This document shows, in pieces, positions 33,499 through 42,426 of a stretch of DNA of 64,000 nucleotides; position 1 is the first letter of the stretch; each line of letters begins with the position of its first letter. The DNA comes from Hwanghaeella sp965227365 (GTDB taxonomy: Bacteria; Pseudomonadota; Alphaproteobacteria; UBA8366; Aestuariispiraceae). Below the pieces are notes generated by a model. That model was not told where the DNA came from. It searched no databases and saw nothing but the letters and a program-made list of their open reading frames with translations. The position numbers and the translations under genes were made by a program. The stretch is taken from contig NZ_OZ245754.1 of NCBI RefSeq assembly GCF_965227365.1, positions 868,001 to 932,000 of the forward strand, given 5' to 3'.

Positions 33499-34953
33499 TC
33501 AGATGCCGCCCACGCAAATGTATTTCAGCTCAACCCACTCATCCATCCCGTAATGGGACCCTTCACGGCCCAATCCCGACTCCTTGATGCCGCCGAAGGG
33601 GGCGACTTCGGTGGAGATCAAGCCGCTGTTCACGCCGACCATGCCGTATTCCAGCCCTTCGGACACACGCCAGGTGCGCGCATTGTCGCGGGAATAGAAA
33701 TAGGCGGCCAGGCCGAAGGGCGTATCGTTCGCCATGCGCACGGCATCGCCTTCGTCCTTGAAACGGATGATGGAAGCGACGGGTCCGAAGATCTCGTCAT
33801 TCGCGATTTCCATATCGGCATTGACGCCGGTCAGGATCGTGGGCGTGTAGAAGGTGCCGCCCAGGGAGGACGGGTCGCCGCCCAGGGTCGTGGTCGCGCC
33901 CGAGGCTTTTGCGGAGGATACCAGGCTGTCGACCTTCGCGATTGCCTTATCGTCGATCAGCGGACCGATGGTCACGCCTTCGTCGAGACCGTTGCCCACT
34001 TTCAGCGCCGAGACAGCCGCGCTCAACTTGTCGAGATAGCGATCGTAGATGCCGTCCTGGACGAAGATACGGTTGGCGCAGACGCAGGTTTGTCCGGCGT
34101 TCCGGAACTTCGAAATCATCGTGCCTTCGATGGCTGCGTCCAGGTCGGCATCATCGAAGACGATGAAGGGTGCATTGCCGCCGAGTTCCAGGCTGACTTT
34201 CTTCACGGTGCCCGACGCCTGTTCCATAAGCGTCTTGCCGACCCCGGTGGAGCCGGTGAAACCGAGTTTCCGGACGATTGGGTTTGTCGCGAGTTCCGTA
34301 CCGATCTCGCGCGCATTGTTGCCGGTGACGACAGAGAGAATACCGGCCGGCACACCCGCGCGTTCCGCGAGTTCGGCCATGGCCAGGGCCGAAAGCGGCG
34401 TCAGCTGAGCCGGTTTCACGACCATGGCGCAGCCGCTCGCGATGGCGGGGCCCGCTTTCCGGGTGATCATCGCGGCGGGGAAGTTCCACGGCGTGATCCC
34501 GGCGGTGACGCCGATCGGCTGCTTGATGACTAAAATGCGATTGTCAGCGCGGTGCTGCGGAATGGTGTCGCCGTATAGGCGTTTGGCTTCCTCGCCGAAC
34601 CATTCGATGAAGGACGCCGCATATGCGACCTCGCCCTTTGCTTCGGCCAGGGGCTTGCCCTGTTCCATCGTCATGATCTTCGCAAGATCGTCCTGGTTCG
34701 CCATCATCAGGTCAAACCACTTGCGCATGATCGCGGCGCGTTCCTTGCCGGTGCGCGCGGCCCAGGCGGGCTGAGCGGCAGCGGCGGCTTCGATTGCCTG
34801 CGTGGTTTCCGAAGCGGAGCATCGGGCCACATCGGCCAGTCGTTCCTGCGTCGCCGGATTGATAACGGGATAGGTTGCGCCGTTCGCTCCGTCGGTCCAG
34901 GCGCCGTTGATATAGGCCTTGGTGCGGAGCAGCGTGGGATCGTTCAATTGCAT
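33499..34953 (-). CDS. gabD: NAD(P)-dependent succinate-semialdehyde dehydrogenase
   Basis: 484 residues, typical GabD length. ITPWNFPAAMITRK and FTGSTGVGK belong to the cofactor site. The catalytic Glu is in SLELGGNAPF (E256) and the nucleophile in NAGQTCVCANRIF (C290). It oxidises succinate semialdehyde to succinate, the last step of GABA or polyamine degradation. It lies 66 bp downstream of the Liv importer genes, so an importer of an amino acid or GABA-like compound and this dehydrogenase may serve one route. Confidence 0.9.
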   Translation of the reverse strand: MQLNDPTLLRTKAYINGAWTDGANGATYPVINPATQERLADVARCSASETTQAIEAAAAAQPAWAARTGKERAAIMRKWFDLMMANQDDLAKIMTMEQGKPLAEAKGEVAYAASFIEWFGEEAKRLYGDTIPQHRADNRILVIKQPIGVTAGITPWNFPAAMITRKAGPAIASGCAMVVKPAQLTPLSALAMAELAERAGVPAGILSVVTGNNAREIGTELATNPIVRKLGFTGSTGVGKTLMEQASGTVKKVSLELGGNAPFIVFDDADLDAAIEGTMISKFRNAGQTCVCANRIFVQDGIYDRYLDKLSAAVSALKVGNGLDEGVTIGPLIDDKAIAKVDSLVSSAKASGATTTLGGDPSSLGGTFYTPTILTGVNADMEIANDEIFGPVASIIRFKDEGDAVRMANDTPFGLAAYFYSRDNARTWRVSEGLEYGMVGVNSGLISTEVAPFGGIKESGLGREGSHYGMDEWVELKYICVGGI

Positions 34954-35019
34954 CAGGATGTCTCCCTAGGGTCGGGCCCGTTTGCCGAGCCTGTTTTTGT
35001 GTACGCGGTACGTCGTCCC

Positions 35020-35742
35020 CTATACAGCGAGGTAGCGCTTTCGGACCGCATCGTCCAGGGCTAGCTGGCCCATGGACCCTTCATACTGTAGTGAGCCACT
35101 TTCAATAATGGCGGCACGGTCTGCAACCTTGGTGGTGAAGGAGGTGTTTTGCTCGCATAACAGGATACCCAATCCTTCCTGTTTCAGCGTTTTGACGACG
35201 CGCGCCAGGGCATCGACGATCACCGGGGCCAGCCCCTCGGAAGGCTCATCCAGCAACAGCATCCGTGGATTGCCCATCAGGGTACGGGCCAGGGCCAGCA
35301 TCTGCTGTTCCCCGCCGCTCAACTGCCCAGCGTGACGGTCGCGGGCGGGGGCGAGGTTGGGGAACAGATCGAACAGTCGATCCGGTGTCCAATCCCGCCC
35401 AGCCTCTATTGGCCGCCGGCCGGATTCCAGATTTTCCGCCACGGTCAAACCGGTGAAGATCCGTCGATCTTCCGGCACGTAGCCGATGCCGGCCCCGGCC
35501 CGTGCGTGGACCGGCCTGCCGGAGATTTCATCGCCGTCCATCAAGACCTGCCCCCCGCGCAAGGGCAGCATGCCCATGACGGCCTTCAGGGTCGTCGATT
35601 TGCCGGCGCCGTTTCGGCCCAGCAGGGCAACGACCTCGCCCGGGGTAACAGTCAGTGTGATGTCCCGAATCGCCAAAGCCTGTCCGTATCCGGCGGAGAC
35701 GGCGTCGAGGGCAAGGCCGTTTCTGGTGAGGTTCGTGCTCAT
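35020..35742 (-). CDS. livF: Branched-chain-type ABC transporter ATPase (LivF)
   Basis: 240 residues. Walker A GRNGAGKST (about 42-50), signature LSGGEQQMLALAR, Walker B MLLLDEPSEGLAP, and the short LivF length. The ATG overlaps the livG stop (ATGA), giving coupled translation. It energises import with LivG. Confidence 0.92.
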   Translation of the reverse strand: MSTNLTRNGLALDAVSAGYGQALAIRDITLTVTPGEVVALLGRNGAGKSTTLKAVMGMLPLRGGQVLMDGDEISGRPVHARAGAGIGYVPEDRRIFTGLTVAENLESGRRPIEAGRDWTPDRLFDLFPNLAPARDRHAGQLSGGEQQMLALARTLMGNPRMLLLDEPSEGLAPVIVDALARVVKTLKQEGLGILLCEQNTSFTTKVADRAAIIESGSLQYEGSMGQLALDDAVRKRYLAV

Positions 35743-36482
35743 GCGTCCTCGCCCAGATAGACCGCCTGCACCGCGGGATCGGCACGGATTTGATCCGGCG
35801 CGCCAATGGCCAGGACCTGTCCCTTGTTCAAGACGAGGATCCTGTCAGCGTGGTTGAAGACCACATCCATGTCGTGTTCCGTGAAGAGCACGCTGATGCC
35901 GGATCTGTCGGCCAGCGATCGGACGAGGCGCATCATCTGCTGGCGCCCGTCCGGGGCCATCCCGGCAGTCGGTTCGTCCATCAACAGAAGACGCGGGCGG
36001 TTGGCGAGCGCAAGCGCCAGTTCGACCCGCTTCAGATCGCCGTAGGACAGCGCGCGGCACTCGGTGTCCAGAAAACCCTGCAGCCCGACAGAGGCAGACA
36101 GTTCCTCAGCCTCCTCCTTTTTATAGGCGCGAGCGGACAGTCGGAACGAGAATGACCTGCCGTCGCGGGACAGCAGCGCCGTCTGCAGGACTTCTCTGAC
36201 ATTCATCGATTGAAACACCGTCGCGATCTGGAAGGTTCGGCCGATGCCGATGCGAAACAGCTTTTGCGGCGTTGCCCGGGTGATATCGGCGCCATCGAAC
36301 AGAACCATTCCCATATCCGGTTCGATCTGCCCGCCGATCATGTTGAAGCAGGTCGATTTGCCGGCGCCGTTCGGGCCGATGATGGCCAGCATTTCCGTTC
36401 GCGCCACCTCGAAGGAGACCCCGTCCACGGCACGGACGGCCCCGAAGCGTTTGGCCAGTCTTTGCACGTCCAGCAGCGTCAT
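35739..36482 (-). CDS. livG: Branched-chain-type ABC transporter ATPase (LivG)
   Basis: 247 residues from the ATG at 36482, which overlaps the permease stop (ATGA). Walker A GPNGAGKST, signature ALSYGDLKRVELALAL (LSYGD instead of LSGG, normal for LivG), Walker B RLLLMDEPTAGMAP, and a C-terminal VLNKGQVLAIG stretch. A longer open frame upstream is the permease gene in another frame and is not used. Confidence 0.92.
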   Translation of the reverse strand: MTLLDVQRLAKRFGAVRAVDGVSFEVARTEMLAIIGPNGAGKSTCFNMIGGQIEPDMGMVLFDGADITRATPQKLFRIGIGRTFQIATVFQSMNVREVLQTALLSRDGRSFSFRLSARAYKKEEAEELSASVGLQGFLDTECRALSYGDLKRVELALALANRPRLLLMDEPTAGMAPDGRQQMMRLVRSLADRSGISVLFTEHDMDVVFNHADRILVLNKGQVLAIGAPDQIRADPAVQAVYLGEDA

Positions 36483-38314
36483 GACCGGCCTCGTACAATC
36501 ATAGCCCGCACCATGCCGGGCAGGCCCGACAAGCCGCCCGGGGCCAGGATTGAAACCAATATGATCACGGTTCCGAGCAGTAAACGCCATTGATCGAACC
36601 GCGACAGTTGATCGTGCAGCAAGGTGAAGACGGCGGATCCCAGAACCGGTCCCGCCAAATGACCGACCCCGCCCAGCAGGACCATCACCAGGCCGTCGAC
36701 CGATCGGGGGATCGCGGCTTCGTCGGGAAAGATGCTGCCTTTGGAAAAGATGAAGAGCGCTCCGGCGAGACCCGCCGCGGCGCCGGCGAGGCCAAAGGCG
36801 ATCCATTGCTGTCGGGTAACGTCGATCCCGATCGCCTCGGCGCGGGCTTTCGCATCGCGTCCGGCGCGCAGGGCAAAGCCGAACGGGGCATGAACCGCAT
36901 GCCGCAGCAGGAGGATCGCGGCGAGGCAGAGCGCCAGGGTCAGCAGATAGTAGGCGGTTCGACTGTCCGCCCAGGCGCTGGGCCACAATCCCAGCAACCC
37001 GTCATCGCCGCCGGTGAGCGCTGACCATTGCACGCAGAGCGACCAGACGATCTGCGCAACGGCAAGGGTCAGCATGGCGAAGTATATTCCGCTCAACCGA
37101 ACGCAGAACCATCCGAATAGAAGCGCGGCGCCGCCCGCCAGAACGGGTGCCGCAAACAGGGCGGCTTCCATGCCGGCGCCGTCGATCTGCTGGGAAACCA
37201 GCGCCGCGCCATAAGCACCGATCGCGAAATAGGCGGCATGACCGAAACTGACGAGACCCGCCGGACCGAGCAGGAAATGAAGCGATGTGGCGAAAAGGGC
37301 GGCGACGGCGATATCGGTCGCCAGCACCAGCAGAAAATCGTCCTGCGCCAGCGGCAGCAGCAGCGCACCGATCAGGATGATGGCCCATAGGGTTTTTTCG
37401 GCAGTGCCCGCCCTTGGATAACCGGCACCGGGTGCATGGCCGCGTTCCTCGCGCTCGGGCCGTCCGAACAGGCCGTGCGGCCGCAGCAGCAGTACCGCCG
37501 CCATCACCAGGAACATCAATACCAGTGTCGCCTGCGGCAATAGGACGACCCCGAAGGCATTCGCCAGCCCGATCACGACGGCCGCTATATAGGCGCCGGT
37601 CAAACTACCCATGCCGCCGACCACGACGACGACGAAGGCTGGCGCAATGACGGTGAGGTCCATCAGCAGGTCGGCGCCACCCTTCGGTAATTGCAGCGCC
37701 CCGCCCAATCCGGCCAGGGCGGAGCCCAGGAAAAAGACGCCGGTGAAAAGCTTGCGCTGATCGATGCCGAGCGCGGCGGCCATTTCCCGATCCTCGGTCG
37801 CGGCGCGGACGAGGATGCCCCATCGCGTTCTGTTGAGCAGCAGCCAAACCAAGCCCAGTACGACAGGTCCCGCCGCGATCAGGAAAAAGTCGTAACTGGG
37901 CACCTGCGTCCCCAGCAACTCGACCGCGCCACTCAACCCCGGCGCGCGTTGTCCCAGCCGATCCTCCGGTCCCCAGGTCAGCAGCGTCAGGTCTTGGATG
38001 ATCAGGACCAGACCAAATGTTACCAGCAGTTGGAAGAGCGGCGGCGCCTTGTAGACCGGTTTGAGGACGGTGACCTCGGCGAGCGCCCCGATCATGCCGA
38101 CGGAAAGAGCGCTCAATAGAATGGAGGGCCAGAAACCCAGTCCCGACGCGCCGAAGACGTCGGTCAGCGTATAGGCGATGTAAGCGCCCAACATATAGAA
38201 GGAACCGTGAGCGAAATTGACGATCTTCGTTACGCCGAAGATCAGTGACAATCCGGCGGCGATGAAGAACAGGACTGACGCTCCGGCAAGTCCGGTCAGG
38301 ATTTGTCCGGTCAT
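36479..38314 (-). CDS. Fused branched-chain-type ABC permease (LivH-LivM in one chain)
   Basis: 611 residues. The N-terminal half (about 1-285) is LivH-like: GLSLIFGVTKIVNFAHGSFYMLGAYIAY and VVVVGGMGSLTGAYIAA. A short polar linker (RPEREERGHAPGAGYPRAG, about 285-305) joins it to a LivM-like half (about 310-611): FLLGPAGLVSFGHAAYFAIGAYGAALV and VLLGGVGHLAGPVLGSA. In most bacteria these are two genes. The fusion fixes a 1:1 permease pair. The ATG at 38314 is 84 bp after the binding-protein gene, with a hairpin in the gap. Confidence 0.9.
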   Translation of the reverse strand: MTGQILTGLAGASVLFFIAAGLSLIFGVTKIVNFAHGSFYMLGAYIAYTLTDVFGASGLGFWPSILLSALSVGMIGALAEVTVLKPVYKAPPLFQLLVTFGLVLIIQDLTLLTWGPEDRLGQRAPGLSGAVELLGTQVPSYDFFLIAAGPVVLGLVWLLLNRTRWGILVRAATEDREMAAALGIDQRKLFTGVFFLGSALAGLGGALQLPKGGADLLMDLTVIAPAFVVVVVGGMGSLTGAYIAAVVIGLANAFGVVLLPQATLVLMFLVMAAVLLLRPHGLFGRPEREERGHAPGAGYPRAGTAEKTLWAIILIGALLLPLAQDDFLLVLATDIAVAALFATSLHFLLGPAGLVSFGHAAYFAIGAYGAALVSQQIDGAGMEAALFAAPVLAGGAALLFGWFCVRLSGIYFAMLTLAVAQIVWSLCVQWSALTGGDDGLLGLWPSAWADSRTAYYLLTLALCLAAILLLRHAVHAPFGFALRAGRDAKARAEAIGIDVTRQQWIAFGLAGAAAGLAGALFIFSKGSIFPDEAAIPRSVDGLVMVLLGGVGHLAGPVLGSAVFTLLHDQLSRFDQWRLLLGTVIILVSILAPGGLSGLPGMVRAMIVRGRS

Positions 38315-38360
38315 TGTGGGAAGGCCCTTTTCGGCGCAGTCATTTCACAGGGCGCGGGAA

Positions 38361-38386
38361 GTCCGCCCCGCTTCTACCGGGCGGAC
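38361..38386 (-). terminator. Intercistronic hairpin between binding-protein and permease genes
   Basis: GTCCGCCC and GGGCGGAC form a perfect 8-bp stem around a 10-base loop, 13 bases after the binding-protein stop. No T tract; a stabilising or attenuating element is more likely than a full stop. Confidence 0.62.
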
Positions 38387-38398
38387 GCCGCGTGCGGA

Positions 38399-39625
38399 TC
38401 ATTCGCCCGCGCGCAAATGCTTCACTTCGTCCGGTCCCGGCAGGTGGTCCGCGCCATCGGCATAGCGCCAATCGACCATCACGCCCTGGCCGTCTTTCAC
38501 CGCCGTGCGCCCGACGAATGCACCCATCGTGGATTGATGGTCGGATTTGCGGAACGAGATCATCCCAACCGGCGTCGCCACTTCGATTCCTTCCGCGGCG
38601 TCGACCATGGCTTCCGTCTCGGTGGTGCCGGCCTTCGCGATGATGGCGGCAATGGACTTGAAGGTGTTGTAGCCGACCAGTGAGCCGACCTTCGGTGTTT
38701 CCCCGAACTTGGTCTGGAACGCTTTCACGAAGGCTTTGTGCTCCGGCGTATCGATCGCGTACCAGGGATACCCGGTGACGATCCAGCCTTCAGGGGCTTC
38801 GTCCTTCATCGGTTCCAGGTATTCCGGTTCACCCGTCAACAGACTGACGACGGGGCGGCCCTCGAACAGGCCGCGAAGGCTTCCCTCACGAACGAATTTG
38901 GACAGGTCGCCGCCGAAAGTGACGTTGTAGATCGCGTCCGGTTTGGCGGCGGCCAAGGCTTCGGCTTCCGCGCCGGCATCGATCTTGAACAGGCCGGGCC
39001 ATTGCGCGGCGACGAACTTCACATCGGGACGGCGTTCCTTCAGCAAGCGCTGAAACGCGGCTACGGCATCCTGCCCGTATTTGTAGTTCGGCGCGATGGT
39101 GGCCCAGTTCTTCGCGGGCAGTTTCGCCGCTTCCTCGGCCAGCATGGAGGCCTGCATATGCGTGCTTGGCCGCAGGCGGAAGGTATAGCGGTTGCCTTTG
39201 CTCCAGACCATCGCGTCGCTCAGCGGTTCGGCGGCCATGAAGAAGACCTTGTTGCGTTTGGCGACGTCGGCGACCGCCAGGCCGATATGGGAAAAGAACG
39301 TCCCGGCTATCAGGTCGACCTTGTCGCGGCTCAGCAGTTCCTCGACGATCCGAACCGCGTCTCCGGGTTTGCCTGCATCATCGCGGGAAATCACTTCCAA
39401 CGGGCGCCCAAGCACGCCGCCTTCCGCATTGATTTCTTCGACCGCCAATTCCCAACCCTGTTTGTATGGGACGGTGAAGGCGGGCAGGGAGGTATAGCTG
39501 TTGATTTCGCCGATTTTGATCGGATCGGCTGCGTTTGCGGTTCCAAAAGTCGATGTCAGGGCCAACGGGCCCAAGGCGAAGGTGGCGATCAGTCCGGCGG
39601 CGATCTGGCGTCGGGTCGGTGTCAT
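38399..39625 (-). CDS. ABC transporter substrate-binding protein (LivK/PBP type I)
   Basis: 408 residues. The N-terminus MTPTRRQIAAGLIATFALG has a twin-arginine-like start, with a signal peptide cut near TANA-A (about 32). Mature protein: DPIKIGEINSYT, GGVLGRPLEVISRDDAGKPGDAVRI, and a NYKYGQDAV hinge. The ligand is an amino acid, amide or short acid. No binding residue that fixes leucine specificity can be read. First gene of the Liv operon. Confidence 0.9.
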   Translation of the reverse strand: MTPTRRQIAAGLIATFALGPLALTSTFGTANAADPIKIGEINSYTSLPAFTVPYKQGWELAVEEINAEGGVLGRPLEVISRDDAGKPGDAVRIVEELLSRDKVDLIAGTFFSHIGLAVADVAKRNKVFFMAAEPLSDAMVWSKGNRYTFRLRPSTHMQASMLAEEAAKLPAKNWATIAPNYKYGQDAVAAFQRLLKERRPDVKFVAAQWPGLFKIDAGAEAEALAAAKPDAIYNVTFGGDLSKFVREGSLRGLFEGRPVVSLLTGEPEYLEPMKDEAPEGWIVTGYPWYAIDTPEHKAFVKAFQTKFGETPKVGSLVGYNTFKSIAAIIAKAGTTETEAMVDAAEGIEVATPVGMISFRKSDHQSTMGAFVGRTAVKDGQGVMVDWRYADGADHLPGPDEVKHLRAGE

Positions 39626-39814
39626 GCTCTGCCCTTGTCTGGGTACCGGCCGTGACCGGCACGCCTTGCGAAAATCCGCACCCTGGGAACCACGAATTGG
39701 CGCGCTTCGCCGACGAACCTGTCGATCCCGCACCCCGCGGAGTGTGCTGCTCCGTCGGGTCCCGCCCATCGTTTAAATAACTAAGGCGGCTTTATAGGCT
39801 TCTCAACAGCAGAT

Positions 39815-40828
39815 TTATTGGATTGACGTTATATCGGTAACAATTCCGTCCTTTTCACAGCCGATTACATGCATGGTCCCGGATGCCATGTCGCATTCCA
39901 GCGCCAGCCGCGTATCCTTGTTCAGGATAGGCGGGGTAAGCCATCCGAATTTCTCCTTGTGATCGGCCCAGCTTTCGACCATCTGCCGTGCCCTGTCCGG
40001 GCTTGCCTTGCCGCGCGGCCGGGCAGGGTCTTCGTACAATCGCCAGTGATTTGCGGCGACCGCCGTTTCCCGGTCGATCCGGGCGCCGGTCCTCTGCCGT
40101 TCTATCGTCAATGTCTCGCCGGGTTTGGTGCCGGCGATGGTGAAGATGACGGGCAGCGCGATCGGCGTGTTGGTCAAACGGTCCACGGCCTCTGAAAAAT
40201 CGGCGCAGGTCTCGAACACATGCCGCAGCAGATGAGCGGGGGGGAGCGCCGCCATGCGCCGCGTGGCAATCCGCGCCGAAACCCAGTCAAAAGGTAATAT
40301 GCCGGTTGTCTTGGGGAGCGGCGCCTGGTTGATCATGATGGCGAAGCGACCGGGCGCCATACCGCTGATTGCACCCAGATAGCCCGGCCAGGTCGGGTAA
40401 AGAACAGGCCCCATCGTCCCTTCCTGCCGGACAAGCACCATGTTCCGGCCGATTTCATCGAACGGCCAGTCCAATGTCCGGCGTAGCAAAGGGGCCTGTT
40501 TGCCGGGCGGGGTTTCCGCGCCGGTGGTGCATCCCCATTCGTAACAGAAGTTCATGAACCAAAGGCCTCGGGGCCGGCCTTCGGCAATTGCCCGAACTTC
40601 GGATTGATACGGATTGCCGCTGCGCCGGGCCCATTTTTCGGATCGGCTGTCCAGGATACGAAGCGGCAATGCACCCAGATGTCGCCGGCCCGAGGCAAGT
40701 ATCTCAGCCATCCGGTCGGGCTCGAGATCGACGAGCACGGATAGCGGTGCGGTGCCGATATCGTGTACCGGAATTTTCGGGAAGCCAGTCGCCGCGGTGG
40801 CGGTGGAAACGGCCGGATTTTGCGTCAT
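39815..40828 (-). CDS. Ntn-type linear amide C-N hydrolase (acid-ceramidase/NAAA-like)
   Basis: 337 residues from the ATG at 40828. CTTGAETPPG near residue 100 followed by LLRRTLDWPF matches the N-terminal nucleophile hydrolases, in which a propeptide of about 100 residues is cut off to expose Cys (C100). The family hydrolyses N-acyl amides and lactam-like bonds. Here the substrate could be an N-acyl amine delivered by the Liv importer downstream (189-bp gap). The ATG overlaps the stop of the methyltransferase gene (ATGA), so both are made together. No secretion signal is seen. Confidence 0.78.
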   Translation of the reverse strand: MTQNPAVSTATAATGFPKIPVHDIGTAPLSVLVDLEPDRMAEILASGRRHLGALPLRILDSRSEKWARRSGNPYQSEVRAIAEGRPRGLWFMNFCYEWGCTTGAETPPGKQAPLLRRTLDWPFDEIGRNMVLVRQEGTMGPVLYPTWPGYLGAISGMAPGRFAIMINQAPLPKTTGILPFDWVSARIATRRMAALPPAHLLRHVFETCADFSEAVDRLTNTPIALPVIFTIAGTKPGETLTIERQRTGARIDRETAVAANHWRLYEDPARPRGKASPDRARQMVESWADHKEKFGWLTPPILNKDTRLALECDMASGTMHVIGCEKDGIVTDITSIQ

Positions 40829-41595
40829 GCAGCTTTGCTCGCGATGATGAACAGGCGCAGGAACGGCAACAGCGTCTTGCCGTTCGCCTGCTTCGGATAG
40901 GCGGCGGCGACACGCTTGCGATAGGCCGCCTCGAAACCGGACCGATCCGGTTCCTCCAGGGCGTCCAGGAAGGGGCGCAGCCAGGTTCCCTTGGTCCATT
41001 CCGCGACCGGATTGTCGCCTTCCAATGCCTGGATGTAATCGGTTTCCCAGATGTCCAGGTCCTCCGCCAGCGGATCCAGGATATCGTAGTATACGCTTGG
41101 CTCATGCGTCGGCGGCGGTTGCAGCATCGGGGCGAGCGTCGCTTCCCAGGGCCCCTCCTTTGCGGCATCGACAACGCTTGTATGGGATGGGCGGCCGAAA
41201 TTGCGCGGTATCTGTATGGCCAGAATGCCGCCCGGCTTCAGATGCGAAAACAGTGTCGGAAACAGGGTCTGATGATCCGGAAGCCAGTGCAGCGCCGCAT
41301 TGGTGTAGATCAGGTCAACCGGCTTCGGCGGGGACCAATGGCTGATGTCGGCGACCTCGAACCTGGCCTTCGGGGCGGCGGACCCGGCCTTGGCCAGCAT
41401 TTCCTCGCTGGAGTCCAGGCCCAGTACGTCCGCGTCGGGCCATCTCTTCGTCAGATAGGCCGTGACCGTGCCGGGACCGCATCCCAGATCGACGATGCGC
41501 CGTTGGCCCTTGTCGGGAATTCTGGTGAGCAGGTCTAGGGCGGGGCGCAAACGGTGCCCTGCGAATGCAAGATATTGGTGCGGATCCCAAACCAT
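40825..41595 (-). CDS. tam: SAM-dependent methyltransferase, trans-aconitate 2-methyltransferase-like
   Basis: 256 residues from the ATG at 41595 (GGAGGG upstream). SAM motif VDLGCGPGTVTAYL (about 36-49) and the Tam-specific ALHWLPDHQTLFP stretch. Tam methylates trans-aconitate, a toxic by-product of aconitase. The close coupling with an amidohydrolase is unusual for a plain Tam, so another carboxylate acceptor is possible. Confidence 0.85.
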   Translation of the reverse strand: MVWDPHQYLAFAGHRLRPALDLLTRIPDKGQRRIVDLGCGPGTVTAYLTKRWPDADVLGLDSSEEMLAKAGSAAPKARFEVADISHWSPPKPVDLIYTNAALHWLPDHQTLFPTLFSHLKPGGILAIQIPRNFGRPSHTSVVDAAKEGPWEATLAPMLQPPPTHEPSVYYDILDPLAEDLDIWETDYIQALEGDNPVAEWTKGTWLRPFLDALEEPDRSGFEAAYRKRVAAAYPKQANGKTLLPFLRLFIIASKAA

Positions 41596-41726
41596 TTGCA
41601 CAATCCCTCCGGTGTCATGCGCCAATGTCGGAAATGTGAGGCTTGCCGGGCCGGTCTGCAATGTTATTGATGCGCGCTAAACTCGGGCGGATGGGAAACG
41701 CGGCAGCGCTAATCGAAGGAATGACG

Positions 41727-42005
41727 ATGAAACAACCGGAAGAGGCTCTGGCCCTTGCACGCGATGCCTTGATTTACCTCTCGCAGGATGCGGACCGTAT
41801 CGGCCGTTTTCTGGCGGTCACCGGGGTAGGGCCCGCGGAGATCCGCGAACGCGTGGAGGATCCGACCTTCCTTGCCGGCGTTCTGGATTTCATTCTGGCC
41901 GATGATGCCATGGTTGTGGATTTCGCGGAAAAGGCATCGATCCTGCCGGAGGAACCGGCGCGGGCGCGTCGGCTTCTTCCGGGCGGCGACACCCTGGAGT
42001 ACTGA
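41727..42005 (+). CDS. DUF3572 family protein
   Basis: 92 residues from the ATG at 41727 (GAAGGA 6 bases upstream; the ATG at 41721 overlaps that site less well). All-helical small protein: ALARDALIYLSQDADRIGRFL, VGPAEIRERV and FLAGVLDFILADDAMVVDFA match DUF3572, a family limited to alphaproteobacteria with no known function. The stop codon lies inside a short tandem repeat. Confidence 0.82.
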   Translation: MKQPEEALALARDALIYLSQDADRIGRFLAVTGVGPAEIRERVEDPTFLAGVLDFILADDAMVVDFAEKASILPEEPARARRLLPGGDTLEY

Positions 42006-42050
42006 GGGGCAGGGGAATACTGAGGAACAGGGGGAATGCCGAGGAACTGG
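42000..42050. repeat. Short imperfect tandem repeat
   Basis: Two copies of TACTGAGG-RRCAGGGGGAA (18 and 19 bases) followed by a shortened third copy (TGCCGAGGAACTGG). The first copy contains the DUF3572 stop codon, so copy-number changes could move the protein's end. Confidence 0.7.
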
Positions 42051-42075
42051 CGGCGTTCGTGCAGGATTGCCGTCG

Positions 42076-42246
42076 TCACGCCTGTTCCTTCTGGCGTAGA
42101 TGAGTTGCGCCCCTGTGCATGGCTTCCTTGGCTTCGCGTCCCAGATCCTCCGCCGTGGCGGGGTCCGATTTGATGGCTTTCTTCAGCAGCGAATGGGCCC
42201 AGTCGGACTGGTTTCTTGCGTAATCTCCGTAGTCTATCCAAGGCAT
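42076..42246 (-). CDS. Small soluble protein, 56 aa
   Basis: ATG at 42246 and TGA at 42076. The sequence starts MPWIDYGDYARNQSDWAHSL and continues as a charged helix (LLKKAIKSDPATAEDLGREA). No membrane segment. I do not recognise a family. It is tail-to-tail with the DUF3572 gene and divergent from the MATE exporter (180-bp gap); the codon pattern looks coding. Confidence 0.55.
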   Translation of the reverse strand: MPWIDYGDYARNQSDWAHSLLKKAIKSDPATAEDLGREAKEAMHRGATHLRQKEQA

Positions 42247-42426
42247 GGTTTCATTCCCGGTCCTGACCGTCCGGGACCGCGCGAATGTTGGGGAGAAGTC
42301 GCCGGTCCGGATCGGTGTTGATGTCTGGGCAACCGTGACGCACTTTCTCTTCGGGCGCAGTGATTGCGGTCACTGGGTACCGCAGGACGGGACGGCTTCT
42401 GGACAATTTCGTAGACGGGCGACGGC

